A stretch of 64,000 bases of DNA, taken from assembly GCA_022747635.1 (NCBI GenBank), contig JAKTNV010000063.1, positions 310,001-374,000 of the forward strand, written 5' to 3'. Within the stretch, counting starts at the first letter, position 1; each line of letters starts with the position of its first letter. Source of the stretch: Hetaerina americana. Taxonomy: Eukaryota; Arthropoda; Insecta; Odonata; Calopterygidae. Made by a program: the position numbers and the translations under genes. Positions 35,614 to 46,925 of the stretch are shown piece by piece. The notes under the pieces are model-generated. The model searched no databases and had not been told where the DNA came from. It saw only the letters and a program-made list of their open reading frames with translations.

Positions 35614-38600
35614 GTGAGTCTTATTCCGTAGCAGCGAGATCCTGACCATTGCTTGTGTGGATGCAAAGATGGAGAATTTATCTCACTTTGATACTAAGGG
35701 CTTTGGGGGCCAAATTTATTCTTCTAATTAAGGGACGGGAAAATAAATTATGCATCGATATATTCATCGAATGATTTTCCTAATGCAATATATTGAATTG
35801 TACGATATATCGTTTGCTAAATCGTTAAATGCAATCAATTAATACATTGATATGAATCATTTATATTGATATAAAGTAAAATGATTTTAACGTTCAATTT
35901 GTGATTGCGGACATTTTTCGCTATAAGATAAATGGACTTGGAGTATAAGATTTACGCGTTATGGGGTACCCGTAAAAAGAGGTTTCTGTATTTTTTCTAG
36001 GAACTTAAGAATATTTTATATTTTTTCTGATAGCCGATTTATCGGAAGCTACTTTATTGAAATTACACAGTTGAAAGCCATTTTTTAGACGATTATTCCT
36101 TTGTTTACAAGTTTTTCCTATACAATATTTACTTTACTAAATAAATAGAATTGAATGAAAAATATTTTTGAAAAATTATACTCCAACTTTACGCATATGT
36201 TCCGTGAAAATGGTATTTACAATAGTTTTTAATTTTGTGTGCTTAAGTCACCGTAAGGATGGAAATTTTTGGGATTTCTCCACCAGAAAAGACCACTTTC
36301 TAGGTCAATTTGACTTTATTCGTTAAAATCAGATACTTTTGTCCTATCGATCTAACACACAACCTAATCAAACTTTTGGGACTGTATTAATTGCCCTCAT
36401 GATTATAATACATTAATCAAATGATAGGGAGAGCCAAATAACTATGTGACGTCTTCCCAATAGCTAATAGAAGTTATCATTTAGGCAAAAGAGCGTTTCC
36501 TCGACATTATTCGTGGTGTTCTGTTCAAGACAAAAAGAAATGAACCGGAAAAGCAATGGAAATTCGTAGCATCGGTGTCAACGCCAGTATTCGAGTCATA
36601 AAGTAACTCGCGTGGGAAGTCAGTATAAATTTACCAAGTCAACATCTGATCTTCTTAAAACTCATTTGTGTGAGCTTTGATTAGGAATGGGATTTTTTGG
36701 AAGTTTCCGTTTCGAATGTGTTAATAGTTTTAAGTGTTTCTCTGGGTTTGTTTGCATCGTGACAATTTGAAACTTGACACCAGAACGAATGACCTTATTT
36801 CGGATAAAAATCCACAGGCCGTATGCAGTCAATAAGAGGTAGTCAAATGAATTCATTGGATTCAATGTGATCTATTTCAGCTCGAAACTGTCTGAATTCC
36901 AAATTAAATAAATGTGAAAACGAACATTAATCCAGTATTGCCGACAAGCCTAATAGTTCAACAAAATATTTCAAAATATATCTATTTTCCACTCCGTTAT
37001 ATTATTTTTAGTTTTGTTTTCATCCATAACGAACGTCAACCTTATTAGGGGTTACTAGTAATCCCCCAGAATAAATATCAAAATCATATTTTTATGAATC
37101 ATTAATATCCCAAAAGGAATTTGGCATTTAGGAATGAATTTTGCTTCATCAGAAAAAAATTCAATTCCTTTGTCTTCGTTTCCAACTTCTCTTCTAGAGA
37201 TGGTCATCGCGAGGGATCACCGAAAGAATTATACAAGCTGAACGTTAGCTTTTATTTAACGAACACCTTTTGGTGAAACGGTAGATTTGGTGAATATTAC
37301 GAGTACCTCTATACCAGGTTGATTGGGAAGCAGTGAAAAATCATGAAAAATTACGATAAGTTTCAATGGAGACATTTCTACGGGCAGTTTTATGCTTAAA
37401 ATCAATGTACAATAACGCCCGCACAAGCATAATGTGACATGAATGAGATTTTAAGTTGTTTGATCTAAATACGTGAACGTGATCTAATACTTGTGCAGGG
37501 TTTTAAACCAACCTACGTAATCAACCTTTATTTCTTTGCTCCTTAAATACATGTGTAAACATTTTCTCCAAAGTAAACGTTTTCTGGAATTTTAACGAAA
37601 GGAAAAGAATTGATTTCGCTAGATGATAAGCTTTGGCGTGAGAGATGAAGTGCGCAAGATGAAATGAGTTCGGGAAAATAAATTTCCAGTGGCGTCCGTC
37701 GCAAACGCACTGAATTATGTGCTCCAGTGCAGTCGGATGGGCCTGCGAAGGCATTCTTTTGTTTCCTAAAGGAGCGTTGGGCATCTCCTAATCCTACTAT
37801 TTGTCTCCATATATAACTCCACTCGTTGGGCTCTGCGGCTTGCACCTTTCCTTTGTCAAATCCCCATCCCTCTCCTAACGCTCCCCCGTTTCTTTTCTTT
37901 TATTTTTTTTTGCCCGGGATGCTTTCTCATTCCTTCCTGGCGACGGCGAACGTGGTGCCCCAGCGGTGGCTCTTGTGGTCTAAGTCACGCGATGCCCGAC
38001 CTTTCGCTCGCAAACGTTTTCTCACTCTTCTCCATTACTCTCGCCGAGAATAACTGTAATAGGATGGCGTGAAAAAAAAGAAAAGTACTCGGATCAAATG
38101 AAGCCACAGAGTTTTTACAGCAGGGAATAGAATAAAATCCAACACCAAATTCTATTCTATTTTTAACCTTTTAGCACACATCTTATTGATTTCACTTAAA
38201 AAGTTTCAATTTACCAATTACTTCTGCAGAAATAGTTTCAATATTGGGGTTATATAAAAGATAATTAGAAGAAATATTATTGCTATTCTGCTACAATTCG
38301 CCGACCCCGGTGGCGGCGGGGTAACGCCTCGTCTGCCATTCCAAGGGTCGCGGGTTCGATTCCCGCCTGGGTGAGTTTTTCTCCACCCTGTAGTTTAGCT
38401 TGCAGTGGTGTTTGTAAATGTGATCATTGTTATCGTTGTTAATAGTTCGATGTAAAGGCCAGAATGCGCTGTTTTCGGACTTATAAGGAATAAATAAAAT
38501 TAAATAAATAAATGATGAGCCGTTTAATAAAGGTAATCAATTAAAAATCCAGATATTATATTTCATGTTTTAATGGATGCAAATGGATGATGATTTTTCC

Positions 38601-41600
38601 ATTGAAGCATTCCTATTCAAACCTTCGAGCTTAAACGGCGGTGCTACTAGGCAGGAGAATGGAAATAATTTGCTCATTATTATCGCGTGAGAAAATAGTA
38701 CAAGGCCCAAATTTTTCTTTATTGATACGATTAGTTGCCGAATAAAAGATTACAAGCGTCAATTACAGTGCCTCCTTATTGGGTTATCTCACATGCGTTA
38801 TAAAGTACATCAACCAGGCCTTTGAGAGTTGAGAATTTATGCCAAAATATGAAAGCCCCAAATATTATAAGGCAAACCAGCTGAGAAAAAAATGTTGTAT
38901 TCAAATCAGAAATTTTCGGTAAAGCATGGCGAAAATATAACTTGCAGAACCTTAAATAATACCAGTTTTATAAATAATAAAATCCTGATGTGTTTTGGAT
39001 TGACGGGTTTGACTTTATTTCAATTGCTGGAAGTTACGAGTACAAGTACCATCAAATACTTTCTGATGCACGGTAATGGAATAAAGCCTTCAAGTTTTTC
39101 ATAGTTTAAATAATATGATACTTAAATAAATTTAAAGGGTTTCTCTTTTGCTAGACCATGGAAAATAAAAGTAAGTTTTGTCAGTTTGCTTTGGACATTG
39201 CCAGTCCATCTCGCGGAACCCAAACCGCTGTTTATTTGTAAGAGAGGGAGAGGGACGCCGATCCAACATAATCCTACCATTAAAAAATTACGCCGTAGGA
39301 GGCAATTGTTTAAATGGCTGTCTAAAATATGATATAAAGGTCTTCTTTATTATTCAATCTAAGTGGCTTTACTTCTTAATGCGTGCAAAACATTGAGCCA
39401 TTATGGTATATAATTAATGTATTTTCGGAGAGTGTCGGCATTAATTAACAATAGTTTCCCATGTACTTTTCACAGTCGCGTTTCACATTTCAACTTTTTA
39501 TTTTCTGTCGACTCTGTCTACTAATAATCGAACCTAATTCTATTTAATACACCTAGAGCACATAGGTACTTACTGTTCTTATTGAAAATCTAATAAAAAT
39601 CTGGAGCTTCATCATGTCATTTGCTCAATTAATAATTATCTTACACTTTTTAGGATATCTTACTTTTGGTTTTCCTGAATCGATAACATTATTGTTAATT
39701 TGACGAATCATATGTTTATAACTGTCGTCCCATGATGGGAATTAACAATTACTAATTTGTACTCGACGTATGACACTGGATGATTCATGAGCAGGAGTTT
39801 AGATGTTTACGTTTGTTTCTTTCTCGTTCCAGGCGGCAGCCTTATGCATATGCGGCGTTTCTGCCGGCTTGCTACCGGCATCCACCCAGGTCTTCATCCC
39901 AGCCGCCTCCCCTACGCCGTTCATATACCTCGATCAGCCCCAGCAGCATGAAACACTGACCGCCCACCAGCCCCTTACCTACCAGCTATCCCTGGCCTAC
40001 CCCGGGGCTCCCACGGCCTCCGCACCCATCGCTACCCCTACCACCCTGACTGGCATCAGCGGTACCAACGTGGTGACCGAATCCGTTTCCTCTCGTGCTG
40101 GAGACAGGATTTCCTCCTCGGGACTGGAGAGGACTTCGGGCATCGACCGTCAGAGGGAGCGACAGCAGCAACAACAGATCCAGCAGCGTCAACAGCAACA
40201 ACAGATCCAGCAACGCCAGCAGCAGCTCAGGGAACAGCAACAGATCCAACAGCAACAGATACAGCAGCAACAGATACAGCAGCAACAGATCCAGCAGCAA
40301 CAGATCCAAGAACAGCAACAAAGGCAGCAGCAGCAACAGCAGCAGCAGACTCAGCAACGCCATCGGTTCGAGTACAGCGTCAACGAGTTCGGGAGGAGGG
40401 AAGGAGTGGACGCTTTGAGGCAGGCACAGAACCAGCAGCAGCAGATCGCGCAGCAGCAACAATTCCAGCAGCAGCAACAGCAGCAGCAGTTCGCCCAGCA
40501 ACAACTCCAAGACCAGCAGAGGTACGACTACAACGTGAACGAGGCCTCATTTGGCGGAATCTCACGGGAAGGCAGACCCGAGACTGCTGATGTCAATCTG
40601 GACGCCTCCAGACACGCCGAACCCATCCAGAGCCGTAACAGGGCTTCATTCCTCGCCGAGCAACACGGAGTTCCCCAGACCCAAGCCGTTGAAGGCAACG
40701 TCCACCGTCGTCCCGACATCTCCTCCCTGACCCTCTCCCTCCAGAGGCAAGGGCACGGCTCCTTCTCGACCGGAAGCACCAGGTCTCAGCTACCCGGATC
40801 ACTCTCAATCCAGCGACAGCAGAGCCAGACTGAGCAGAGGATAGCGTTCCAAGGGCTCGGGGTCGACCCCGAGACAGCTAGGTTCCAACAGAGGCAGAGG
40901 GAGCAGCAAGCCGCCGCCGCCGCTAGGGTTGCTGGACCCGCACCCGCCTCCTTTGAGGAGGCAACCGTGAGGGCTTACCCTACCGTTCTCCCGACCCTTG
41001 CACCCACCGTCGCCGCGGTAACCGCTCATGGACTACCCCAACCGCATCCCACCGATTCTGGATTCAGCTCTTACAGTGTTCGATTCGTAAGTACAAATTC
41101 CACATATTTTGATACATCTTTAGTTTAAAATTTTTCAAAATCTCCGGAAAAGGAAAAGAATACACTATAGCAATATTTTGTCCAATTATTTACTGAAACT
41201 TTCGTTCCATAAATACTACTGATAAATAAAACTCGAGATGCTTTTTCAGGGTTAACAACTGAGTATCTAATCTATTTTGTGAGGGTGAATCCTCGCATTC
41301 AAACGGAAATAAGGAATAGTTTGGCATTGTTTTTGACCGAAGCCGAGGATTAAGCAGAAAACAGTGAGTGAAGGCTCATGTAGGCTTATGTATCCTGAGT
41401 GAGGAATAGAATTATTTATGAGTTTGAGTTCTTAAGCTTGCCTTCGGTATTAGTATAATTATATGGTGATGACATACAATGAATGTTCCCAGTTTATAAA
41501 CATATTTGGTAATATTCAATGGGAAGGGGAAACGGGTTTCGATAGAAGTATAAAAAAAGGGAATCAACATTTTCAGCGATAACATTCTAAGTTTCTAATT

Positions 41601-42279
41601 AAGCCTTCTCCAATTTAATCTCCTCTCTGCTAATAAATAATGAACGATGAAGAGATGAATGCTTAAGAGAAAAGTGCTTGAGGCGATCCTACGCATCAAC
41701 ACCTCTGTATCCATCTCAATTTCGGTAAATTCTATTGTTTTCAAAGAGGTATTGATTGATGAATTCACATCTCATTTGCCGAATGATAGAAATATTCAAT
41801 AAATTATATGATTTCAATTAATAATGAAGCCATTCCAAATCTCTCGGTGGACGATCAGGAACGCTAACTTATTAAAATTGAGATTTCTTACCCGAAGTAT
41901 ATTTCTGTGATTTTTACCTAATTGTGCAAAACTTTGGTAAGTATATTGGTGAAAGTACTGACCAAATATGGTGAACTTTTAATGGCGAACATTTATATAC
42001 TAACCTTAACGCCGGTGTGCATATATAACATGCGGGGAGTATTTCCGCAAACATCTCTTTCTTAAAATATATGAGATTAGGTAGGGAGCGAATGAAGATA
42101 GACTTAAAATTGATGGATTCATAAACTTTCAGGTGAGCCCCCAGTTCGGATACGGTTACTATGGCGACCAGCACAGCCTTCAGCAACAGAGCAGCATCCT
42201 CGTTCGCTCCAGTTTGGAAGGCGCCGGCCTCGCATCTAACGCCGTCGGTGCCAGTGGGGACATCGTGGGAAATCACTGA
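35593..42279 (+). CDS. Secreted glutamine-rich structural-type protein, three exons, 473 residues
   Basis: Join 35593-35613, 39833-41086 and 42133-42279. All introns are GT/AG and phase 0. The signal peptide is built across the first junction (MSMRLFW from exon 1, AAALCICGVSA from exon 2) with likely cleavage after Ala18. The mature part then has, in order: a Pro/Ala/Thr-rich segment (to about residue 85); a Ser/Gly-rich segment; a long Gln block with IQQQQ-type repeats (about 113-184); a repeat RFEYSVNEFG (about 186-195); a second Gln block (about 207-237); a related repeat RYDYNVNEASFGG (about 237-250); a mixed polar region; an Ala/Pro-rich region with short poly-Ala; and a Tyr/Gly-rich tail (FGYGYYG). 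The mature protein has no cysteine and no chitin-binding RR motif that I can see. It is likely extracellular and structural: cuticle, egg shell, silk or glue. No named family is recognised. ATG 35599 is an alternative start. Confidence 0.82.
35614..39832 (+). other. Intron 1 of the glutamine-rich protein gene
   Basis: 4219 bases, GT at 35614 and AG at 39831-39832, the acceptor preceded by a good pyrimidine tract (TTTCTTTCTCGTTCCAG). Mostly AT-rich. It contains the SINE at 38299-38512 and a GC-richer patch at about 37680-38050 that could be regulatory. No other exon is supported. Confidence 0.75.
38299..38512 (+). mobile_element. tRNA-derived SINE, family E (in intron 1)
   Basis: The head has TGGCGGCGGGGTAACGCCTC in the A-box position and a perfect B box (GGTTCGATTCC, in GGGTCGCGGGTTCGATTCCC). 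It passes into a non-tRNA body (CTGTAGTTTAGCTTGCAGTG) and ends in an (AAT/AAAT)n tail near 38490-38512. The long body and the tail exclude a plain tRNA gene. No other copy lies in the window. Confidence 0.7.
39833..41086 (+). CDS. Exon 2 (418 codons) of the glutamine-rich protein
   Basis: Runs from the acceptor at 39831-39832 to the donor GTAAGTAC at 41087. The frame is open throughout and GC-rich at third positions, unlike the AT-rich introns. The Gln blocks use both CAG and CAA, mixed, so the run is kept as protein rather than as a simple expanding triplet. An ATG at 39803 lies in frame upstream, but it sits in the pyrimidine tract of the intron and is not the start. Confidence 0.85.
41087..42132 (+). 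other. Intron 2 of the glutamine-rich protein gene
   Basis: 1046 bases, GTAAGT donor and TTCAG acceptor. AT-rich, with no other feature seen. Confidence 0.75.
42133..42279 (+). CDS. Exon 3 (48 codons plus stop)
   Basis: Starts after AAACTTTCAG, in phase 0 with exon 2. It encodes VSPQFGYGYYGDQHSLQQQS and a further 28 residues ending IVGNH, then TGA at 42277-42279. The Gln and Tyr/Gly composition continues that of exon 2, which supports the join. Confidence 0.8.
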   Translation: MSPQFGYGYYGDQHSLQQQSSILVRSSLEGAGLASNAVGASGDIVGNH

Positions 42280-42745
42280 AGACGTTTTTTTTTCGTGAAG
42301 GTGTTCTGTTCCTGGACCAACCAACACGCTGCCGTTCTCAACAATCGCAAACGCCTGCAAGGATTTACGCCGATCTCAAAGATGGGATCTCCTGGCTATG
42401 GAGTGACGAACTCTGGTATCTCTCTCCCAATGATGTATTTATTCGGGGTTTTTCTTAGCCCCTCCAAAGGTGTAAAGCAATTCTTTCTCACAGATGTCTC
42501 CTTAACTTCATAGTATTGCTTCTCAGTTCTGTTTTAACCTCTTTCTCCGCGGGTCTCAGAAAACCTTCACATTTTTTTTTACCTACCTACCTACCTTACT
42601 GTTTGCGCGTTGAATTTTCGCCTGAGGGAATAATTTTGCTCAGCGAAATGATACCACGATGAAAGGGAGTTCTTTCTCCCTAGGATGTGACCCTTACTGC
42701 CTTCATTGTATTACCAAAGCTGTAAATAAAAAAATTATCATGGAG
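42280..42745 (+). terminator. 3' untranslated region and polyadenylation signal
   Basis: AATAAA at 42725-42730 is the first clear polyadenylation signal after the stop. It predicts a 3' leader of roughly 460 bases and cleavage near 42745. No other coding sequence intervenes. Confidence 0.6.
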
Positions 42746-43278
42746 AGAAGTGTGATAAATGATTTTCAAACCTTGGATGGAATTACACTTGTGGAATGAT
42801 ATCTCTCATGTTCGGATAGTTAAAGGATGAAGTTCAGTTGATTGAGAAATCCCTTTGAATTCTATTCCCGCTCTTTTGCCTGGTTCAGTTGTCCGTCCTC
42901 CCTTCCTACTGGTCAATGCTATCCCGACTCCTCGCTGTTAATCCTCATCTCAATTCATTTTCCGTCCATTACATTGTCCATCACGTTAGCCTGCTCCACG
43001 GATTAGGGGCGCAGATTCACAGGTCTGTTAGCCATAGGCACTCCATTAATTATCCGCATTGCAGCACGAGATTGCTATAATTATAAAATAATATTAAACG
43101 ATATTAATGGCTTTTACTTAAATAGACGCCGTAGCGACAGTCAAATTATAGCACCTGATTATGTCGCCTACGCGTCGGAACCGGTAGTATTGCAAAGTTT
43201 TTCTGTGGAAAAATACCAAGTTTATTTATTCCTTTGACAGTAATATTACACAATATTCCCAAGAGAAGTGTGAAACAT
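42746..43278. other. No gene recognised
   Basis: AT-rich intergenic sequence after the glutamine-rich protein gene. A 63-codon plus-strand frame at 42889 has no motif. Confidence 0.4.
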
Positions 43279-43456
43279 GCATTTCAATGAAACAATTTCA
43301 GAGTGTAAAAATTATTTCCCTTGAAGACCGTTAAAAATTTCAGAGCTTAAGAGGACGCCTCGATAGCTTAACTGGCTAAAGCACTCGGCCGGACATCGAG
43401 GGATCCCGGTCAAAGCGAATGATTTTTACACTCTGAAACTGTTTTATTGAAATGCA
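43279..43456 (+). mobile_element. Inverted-repeat element with tRNA-like core, family D, copy 2
   Basis: 40-base arms (43279-43318 and 43417-43456) are inverted copies at about 90 percent identity. They enclose a core that reads like a tRNA head (CGATAGCTTAACTGGCTAAAGC, an A-box-like stretch) and GGGATCCCGGTCAAAGC in the B-box position. The arm TGCATTTCAATGAAACAATT and its partner match the ends of the elements at 31621 and 63642. It could be a SINE whose tail was duplicated in inverse, or a small inverted-repeat transposon that captured a tRNA. Confidence 0.55.
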
Positions 43457-44594
43457 TAATAGCAGATGGCTCCGTTAAAAGTCACTGTTGCGGCATTTCG
43501 CGTAGTTTCTTGGTATTTGTGAAACATGTCATTAATTCGATGAAGAAATTCTTTACGAAAGTCTTTGAAGTCTTTGGAGGAGGAAATACTGCAATTTAAG
43601 AGATAAATTTATTCAAATCATTTTAGAGTTTGAAGAAATACGTTTCAAAAACTCCATTTCTTGAGTACGTATTCAGCTCTATCATATTGAGGCTGATTAA
43701 AAAACCCACTGTTTAAAAATGTAACATTAAGGAATAACGTAATGATAATTTTCATGAGAATTGTTTCCCATTTTATTTAATAATGTACATGATTGTTTAT
43801 TGAATAAAAACTAGACGGCATATTTCATGTAACTCGAAAAAAGCATCGCTTAACTAGTAATAGACTTTGCGCAAAGGAATCAGCTCTCTTGAAAAGACTT
43901 CCGTGTATCGAGACGAGGTAGGGGGTGTTAGCCAGAATTGCACTTAGAAATTATAAAACAAAGGACAAAAGTTAAGCATATCTACAACTTAGGTTCACTG
44001 TTTGATGACAATAGAATATAAATATTTCTTTTAAATGAAAAATCTAAGACGGCGATTCATATTCGGCTGGGCTATATTGAATTGATAAAATAATATTGTA
44101 ATTTAAATATTTGTCAATGCAATAAAATCTTTTATATTCGTAGTTAAATCGCGCGCATTGACCTGACTTATCATATTGAGTAGATGTTTACGCCTACTTG
44201 TTATTTATTTGCTTGGTATACTCCGTTTGTATATTTATCAATATCAATACTTACCGTTGCAAGTTATATTCCAAAGGAGAATTTGTTTGAACATGAGCGT
44301 TGTGACAGAGCCCTAATGCCAAATATTGAAACCTCTATCTCAAGTACAATTTTGATTCTACAATGAAAAAAAGACAACTTTCAAAGAAAATTAAAAAAAC
44401 CTGGTAGATTTGAATCTTATTGTCACCATAATGAACTTAGCTTCTTACTACTGTCCATTTTTTCATAATTCGCTGTATAATCAGGTCTTGGTAGTTTGTC
44501 CTACCGTAAACTGTTATAAAAGTAGAATAATAGGTTTGCATCGTGAAGCAAGACTTATAAAGCTGATGATAAATGTTCTAATGTGTCATATTTC
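43457..44594. other. No gene recognised
   Basis: Very AT-rich sequence. Frames of 60-93 codons lack motifs. Confidence 0.45.
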
Positions 44595-44690
44595 TATTAT
44601 TATTATTGGTACTCTACCGGGTAAGGTAGAAGTTGGATGGACACAGCCAATAAGATGGTGCAAAGATACATTTCCTTACCTCTCTTCATG
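44595..44690 (-). mobile_element. RTE-type LINE, 3' end fragment
   Basis: In minus orientation this matches the last 90 bases of the RTE copies: TGTGTCCATCCAACTTCTAC, then CTTACCCGGTAGAG and an A/T-rich (AAT)n tail. It is severely 5' truncated, the common outcome of LINE insertion. Confidence 0.6.
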
Positions 44691-45578
44691 AAACACAATC
44701 TGATTCCCGAAACCAAAGTATTATTACATTAAAACGACTGTGTTTTTAAAATCTATTTTTATATAACAAATATATTTATAAATATGGCAAAATTTACACA
44801 TGACCGTCAGTTCATTGTCATTGGCTTTATCCAATTTATATTTCTCTCTTCTTTATACTAGGATACAATGTGGTCAATCAGCTAACTGCATATTTTTTGC
44901 TGACCTAAGTACAATACATGGTTGGTGTCTTTTATAGCTCCTGGCACTTGCTTTTGCGAAGGTTTGCGAGGCATTGTGTAGATTTAGAATCACTTAAATA
45001 CCTTTACGTCCTTTTTTATCACTGTAAACCGAATTTGTCAAAAGGATCTGATTCCGCATTTTATCAATGGCTATACTTTTCTGTGAAAGATTTAACGATA
45101 GTGAAGTCATAAATAAATGCCTTAAAGTAAGCGTAACAGATTCACAATTTCAGAAGAACATCCTCCAGAACATCATCAAGTAGTTGTTTCTTAAACCAAA
45201 ACTTTTCTCATCAATTTAAATGATAATTATAAATAATTACCATAGTACCGAACCAATTAATTAATGAAAGGAAAAGGATGTTAATAATAACATAAGTACT
45301 AAATAAATAAACTTAAATGGTGTAAAATTTCATCCAACTTCTGAAATCAAATTGTTGGGGTTTTGTTCGACTTCAACGAGACTTAGGATTAATTAAATAT
45401 TGATTGAGCTGGATTGAGAATTGCTACCATTGTGCCTATGTTGATGAGACTAGCTTAAACAAGTAGACATGTCTCCACCTTACGCGTAGAGATCATCTGA
45501 TACATGATTAATTGAAAATCAGTCACATACGAACTTACTCTTGGGTATCAAAGGCTGATAATTAGTGGATGACCAACA
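44691..45578. other. No gene recognised
   Basis: AT-rich, no feature supported up to the TATA box at 45579. Confidence 0.4.
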
Positions 45579-45636
45579 TATATAAAACGGTGGATGTAGA
45601 ACGCATCTTGTAATTCACTTCTGGCGACGTATCGAT
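45579..45636 (+). promoter_or_regulatory. TATA box and tiny first exon with donor
   Basis: TATATAAAA at 45579-45587. About 30-36 bases on comes TTCACTT, an initiator-like sequence (A at 45617). The short stretch ends at a strong donor (CGAT then GTAAGTAC) at 45636/45637. It would make a non-coding first exon of roughly 20-26 bases for the signal-peptide exon at 45858. Confidence 0.35.
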
Positions 45637-45866
45637 GTAAGTACAAATCAAAAATAACTGCTTTGGAAAAAACCGGCAGGCGATTTCGATATGCTTACAT
45701 GTCCCTGAAAGGTAAAAGAACGACAGATGACGCCTCAATTCTCATTCCACGTCAATACAAGATTAGGAAGAAGATTTCCTCTCTTCAAACATTTTTCGCG
45801 AACGAGTCTTTCGCAAATAATATATGTGTGTAAATGCACCTATTTAATTATTTGTAGGGGAGAGTG

Positions 45867-46480
45867 ATGCAGATTAGACAGTTATGGCTTATCGCATTGA
45901 CTCTGATTATTGCGGGTTATCGCCTCTCGCTAAATGCTGGTAATCCTGATCTTAAATTAACAAAATTTTCTCACTTAAGTTTTTGCACTATTGGAATTCA
46001 ACGGTTTGGGTATCTATTTGCAGAAAATGATGAGATATATCATGGATCGACTTTCTTCGAATTTTGCATTTAATGATATGGACCAAAGCCCTTACTCTGT
46101 TGCTTTGTAATGATCTAAATAAAACAAGACTGTCCAATTCATAGTTGTCAAACTAGAAGCAAGCACAAAATTTTGTATATATGATCTTACAATTGATATA
46201 ACAGGTACAGTAAGAATAAAGCAACTGCCGTGTCAAGATTCGCTTTTTGTTCTCTCACGACGCTTCGTTATGGAAAATCGACGACTTAAAAATATCTCGA
46301 CGGAGTAACAACGTCATGAAAGTGTCCTCAACTGAGTATTGGGCGACAATTGCACTGCTTGGGCTGTGGTCATACTTTTCATAGTTCCTGTTTTCTTTCA
46401 GTGTCTGATGTGACCACTCTGTTCATCATGTTGTGGTCTCTGGTTTCTAATAAATTCAATGCCAAATTAATTCAAACATA
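45867..46480 (+). CDS. Candidate small secreted peptide gene
   Basis: An acceptor (ATTTAATTATTTGTAG) at 45856-45857 leads after nine bases to ATG 45867. The first 24 codons encode MQIRQLWLIALTLIIAGYRL then SLNA, a good signal peptide with an A-type cleavage site. A donor (GCTG then GTAATC) at 45939/45940 gives phase 1 right after it, the usual place for a first coding intron in secreted proteins. If not spliced there, the frame continues 44 more codons to a stop at 46073. A very good acceptor (TTCCTGTTTTCTTTCAG) ends at 46401. Spliced in phase 1, it gives VSDVTTLFIMLWSLVSNKF and seven more residues to TAA at about 46480. That tail resembles no peptide I know. The presence of a gene is plausible, its exact structure is not settled. 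Confidence 0.3.
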
Positions 46481-46925
46481 ATACTGGCGTGATTTTTATA
46501 AACCTTACACCAATATGACGTGCTTCTTACGTTGCTTAAAATCGGAATTGATTACAAAATAAAAATCTGACGTAAGATTCGGTCGAATTTGAAACAGTTT
46601 GAAACTAATTCTTAGCACCTGACAGTATTTCTGGACTTCGTTACCACCACTTTTTCAATTTTGAAGTTTAGCCGACCATATTACGCGACTTTTCCACGGA
46701 TCGTGAGGAAACGGCACGAATATTTCTAACCGAACCGAATTTACCGCTAACCATCTCAATATTAATCGTTGATTATGAAAAGCTTGTATTTGGGCACATT
46801 AGTTTTCGTAGGGGACACACTAAAGTTCATAATCAAATCTTAATTTGAGTTTCGAAAACTCCACTTTATAACTCTTTCGTCCGCTGACTACCGGGAGTCC
46901 TCCGAGGAGTTTGGCTCCCTATTTA
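46481..46925. other. No gene recognised
   Basis: AT-rich spacer ending in the TA target site of the mini-mariner at 46924-46925. Confidence 0.4.

Noticed and set aside
38299..38375. Possible functional tRNA gene
   Set aside because: The B box is perfect, but the sequence continues into a SINE body and A-rich tail, and I could not fold a full cloverleaf with an anticodon arm.
39803..39832. ATG 39803 as start of the glutamine-rich protein
   Set aside because: It lies in the pyrimidine tract of an acceptor and would give a poor signal peptide. Splicing from 35613 gives a good one and has TATA support.
39986..40510. Long leucine-rich frame on the minus strand
   Set aside because: It is the antisense of the Gln-codon blocks of exon 2 (CAG read backwards gives CTG). 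It has no start, splice or domain support.
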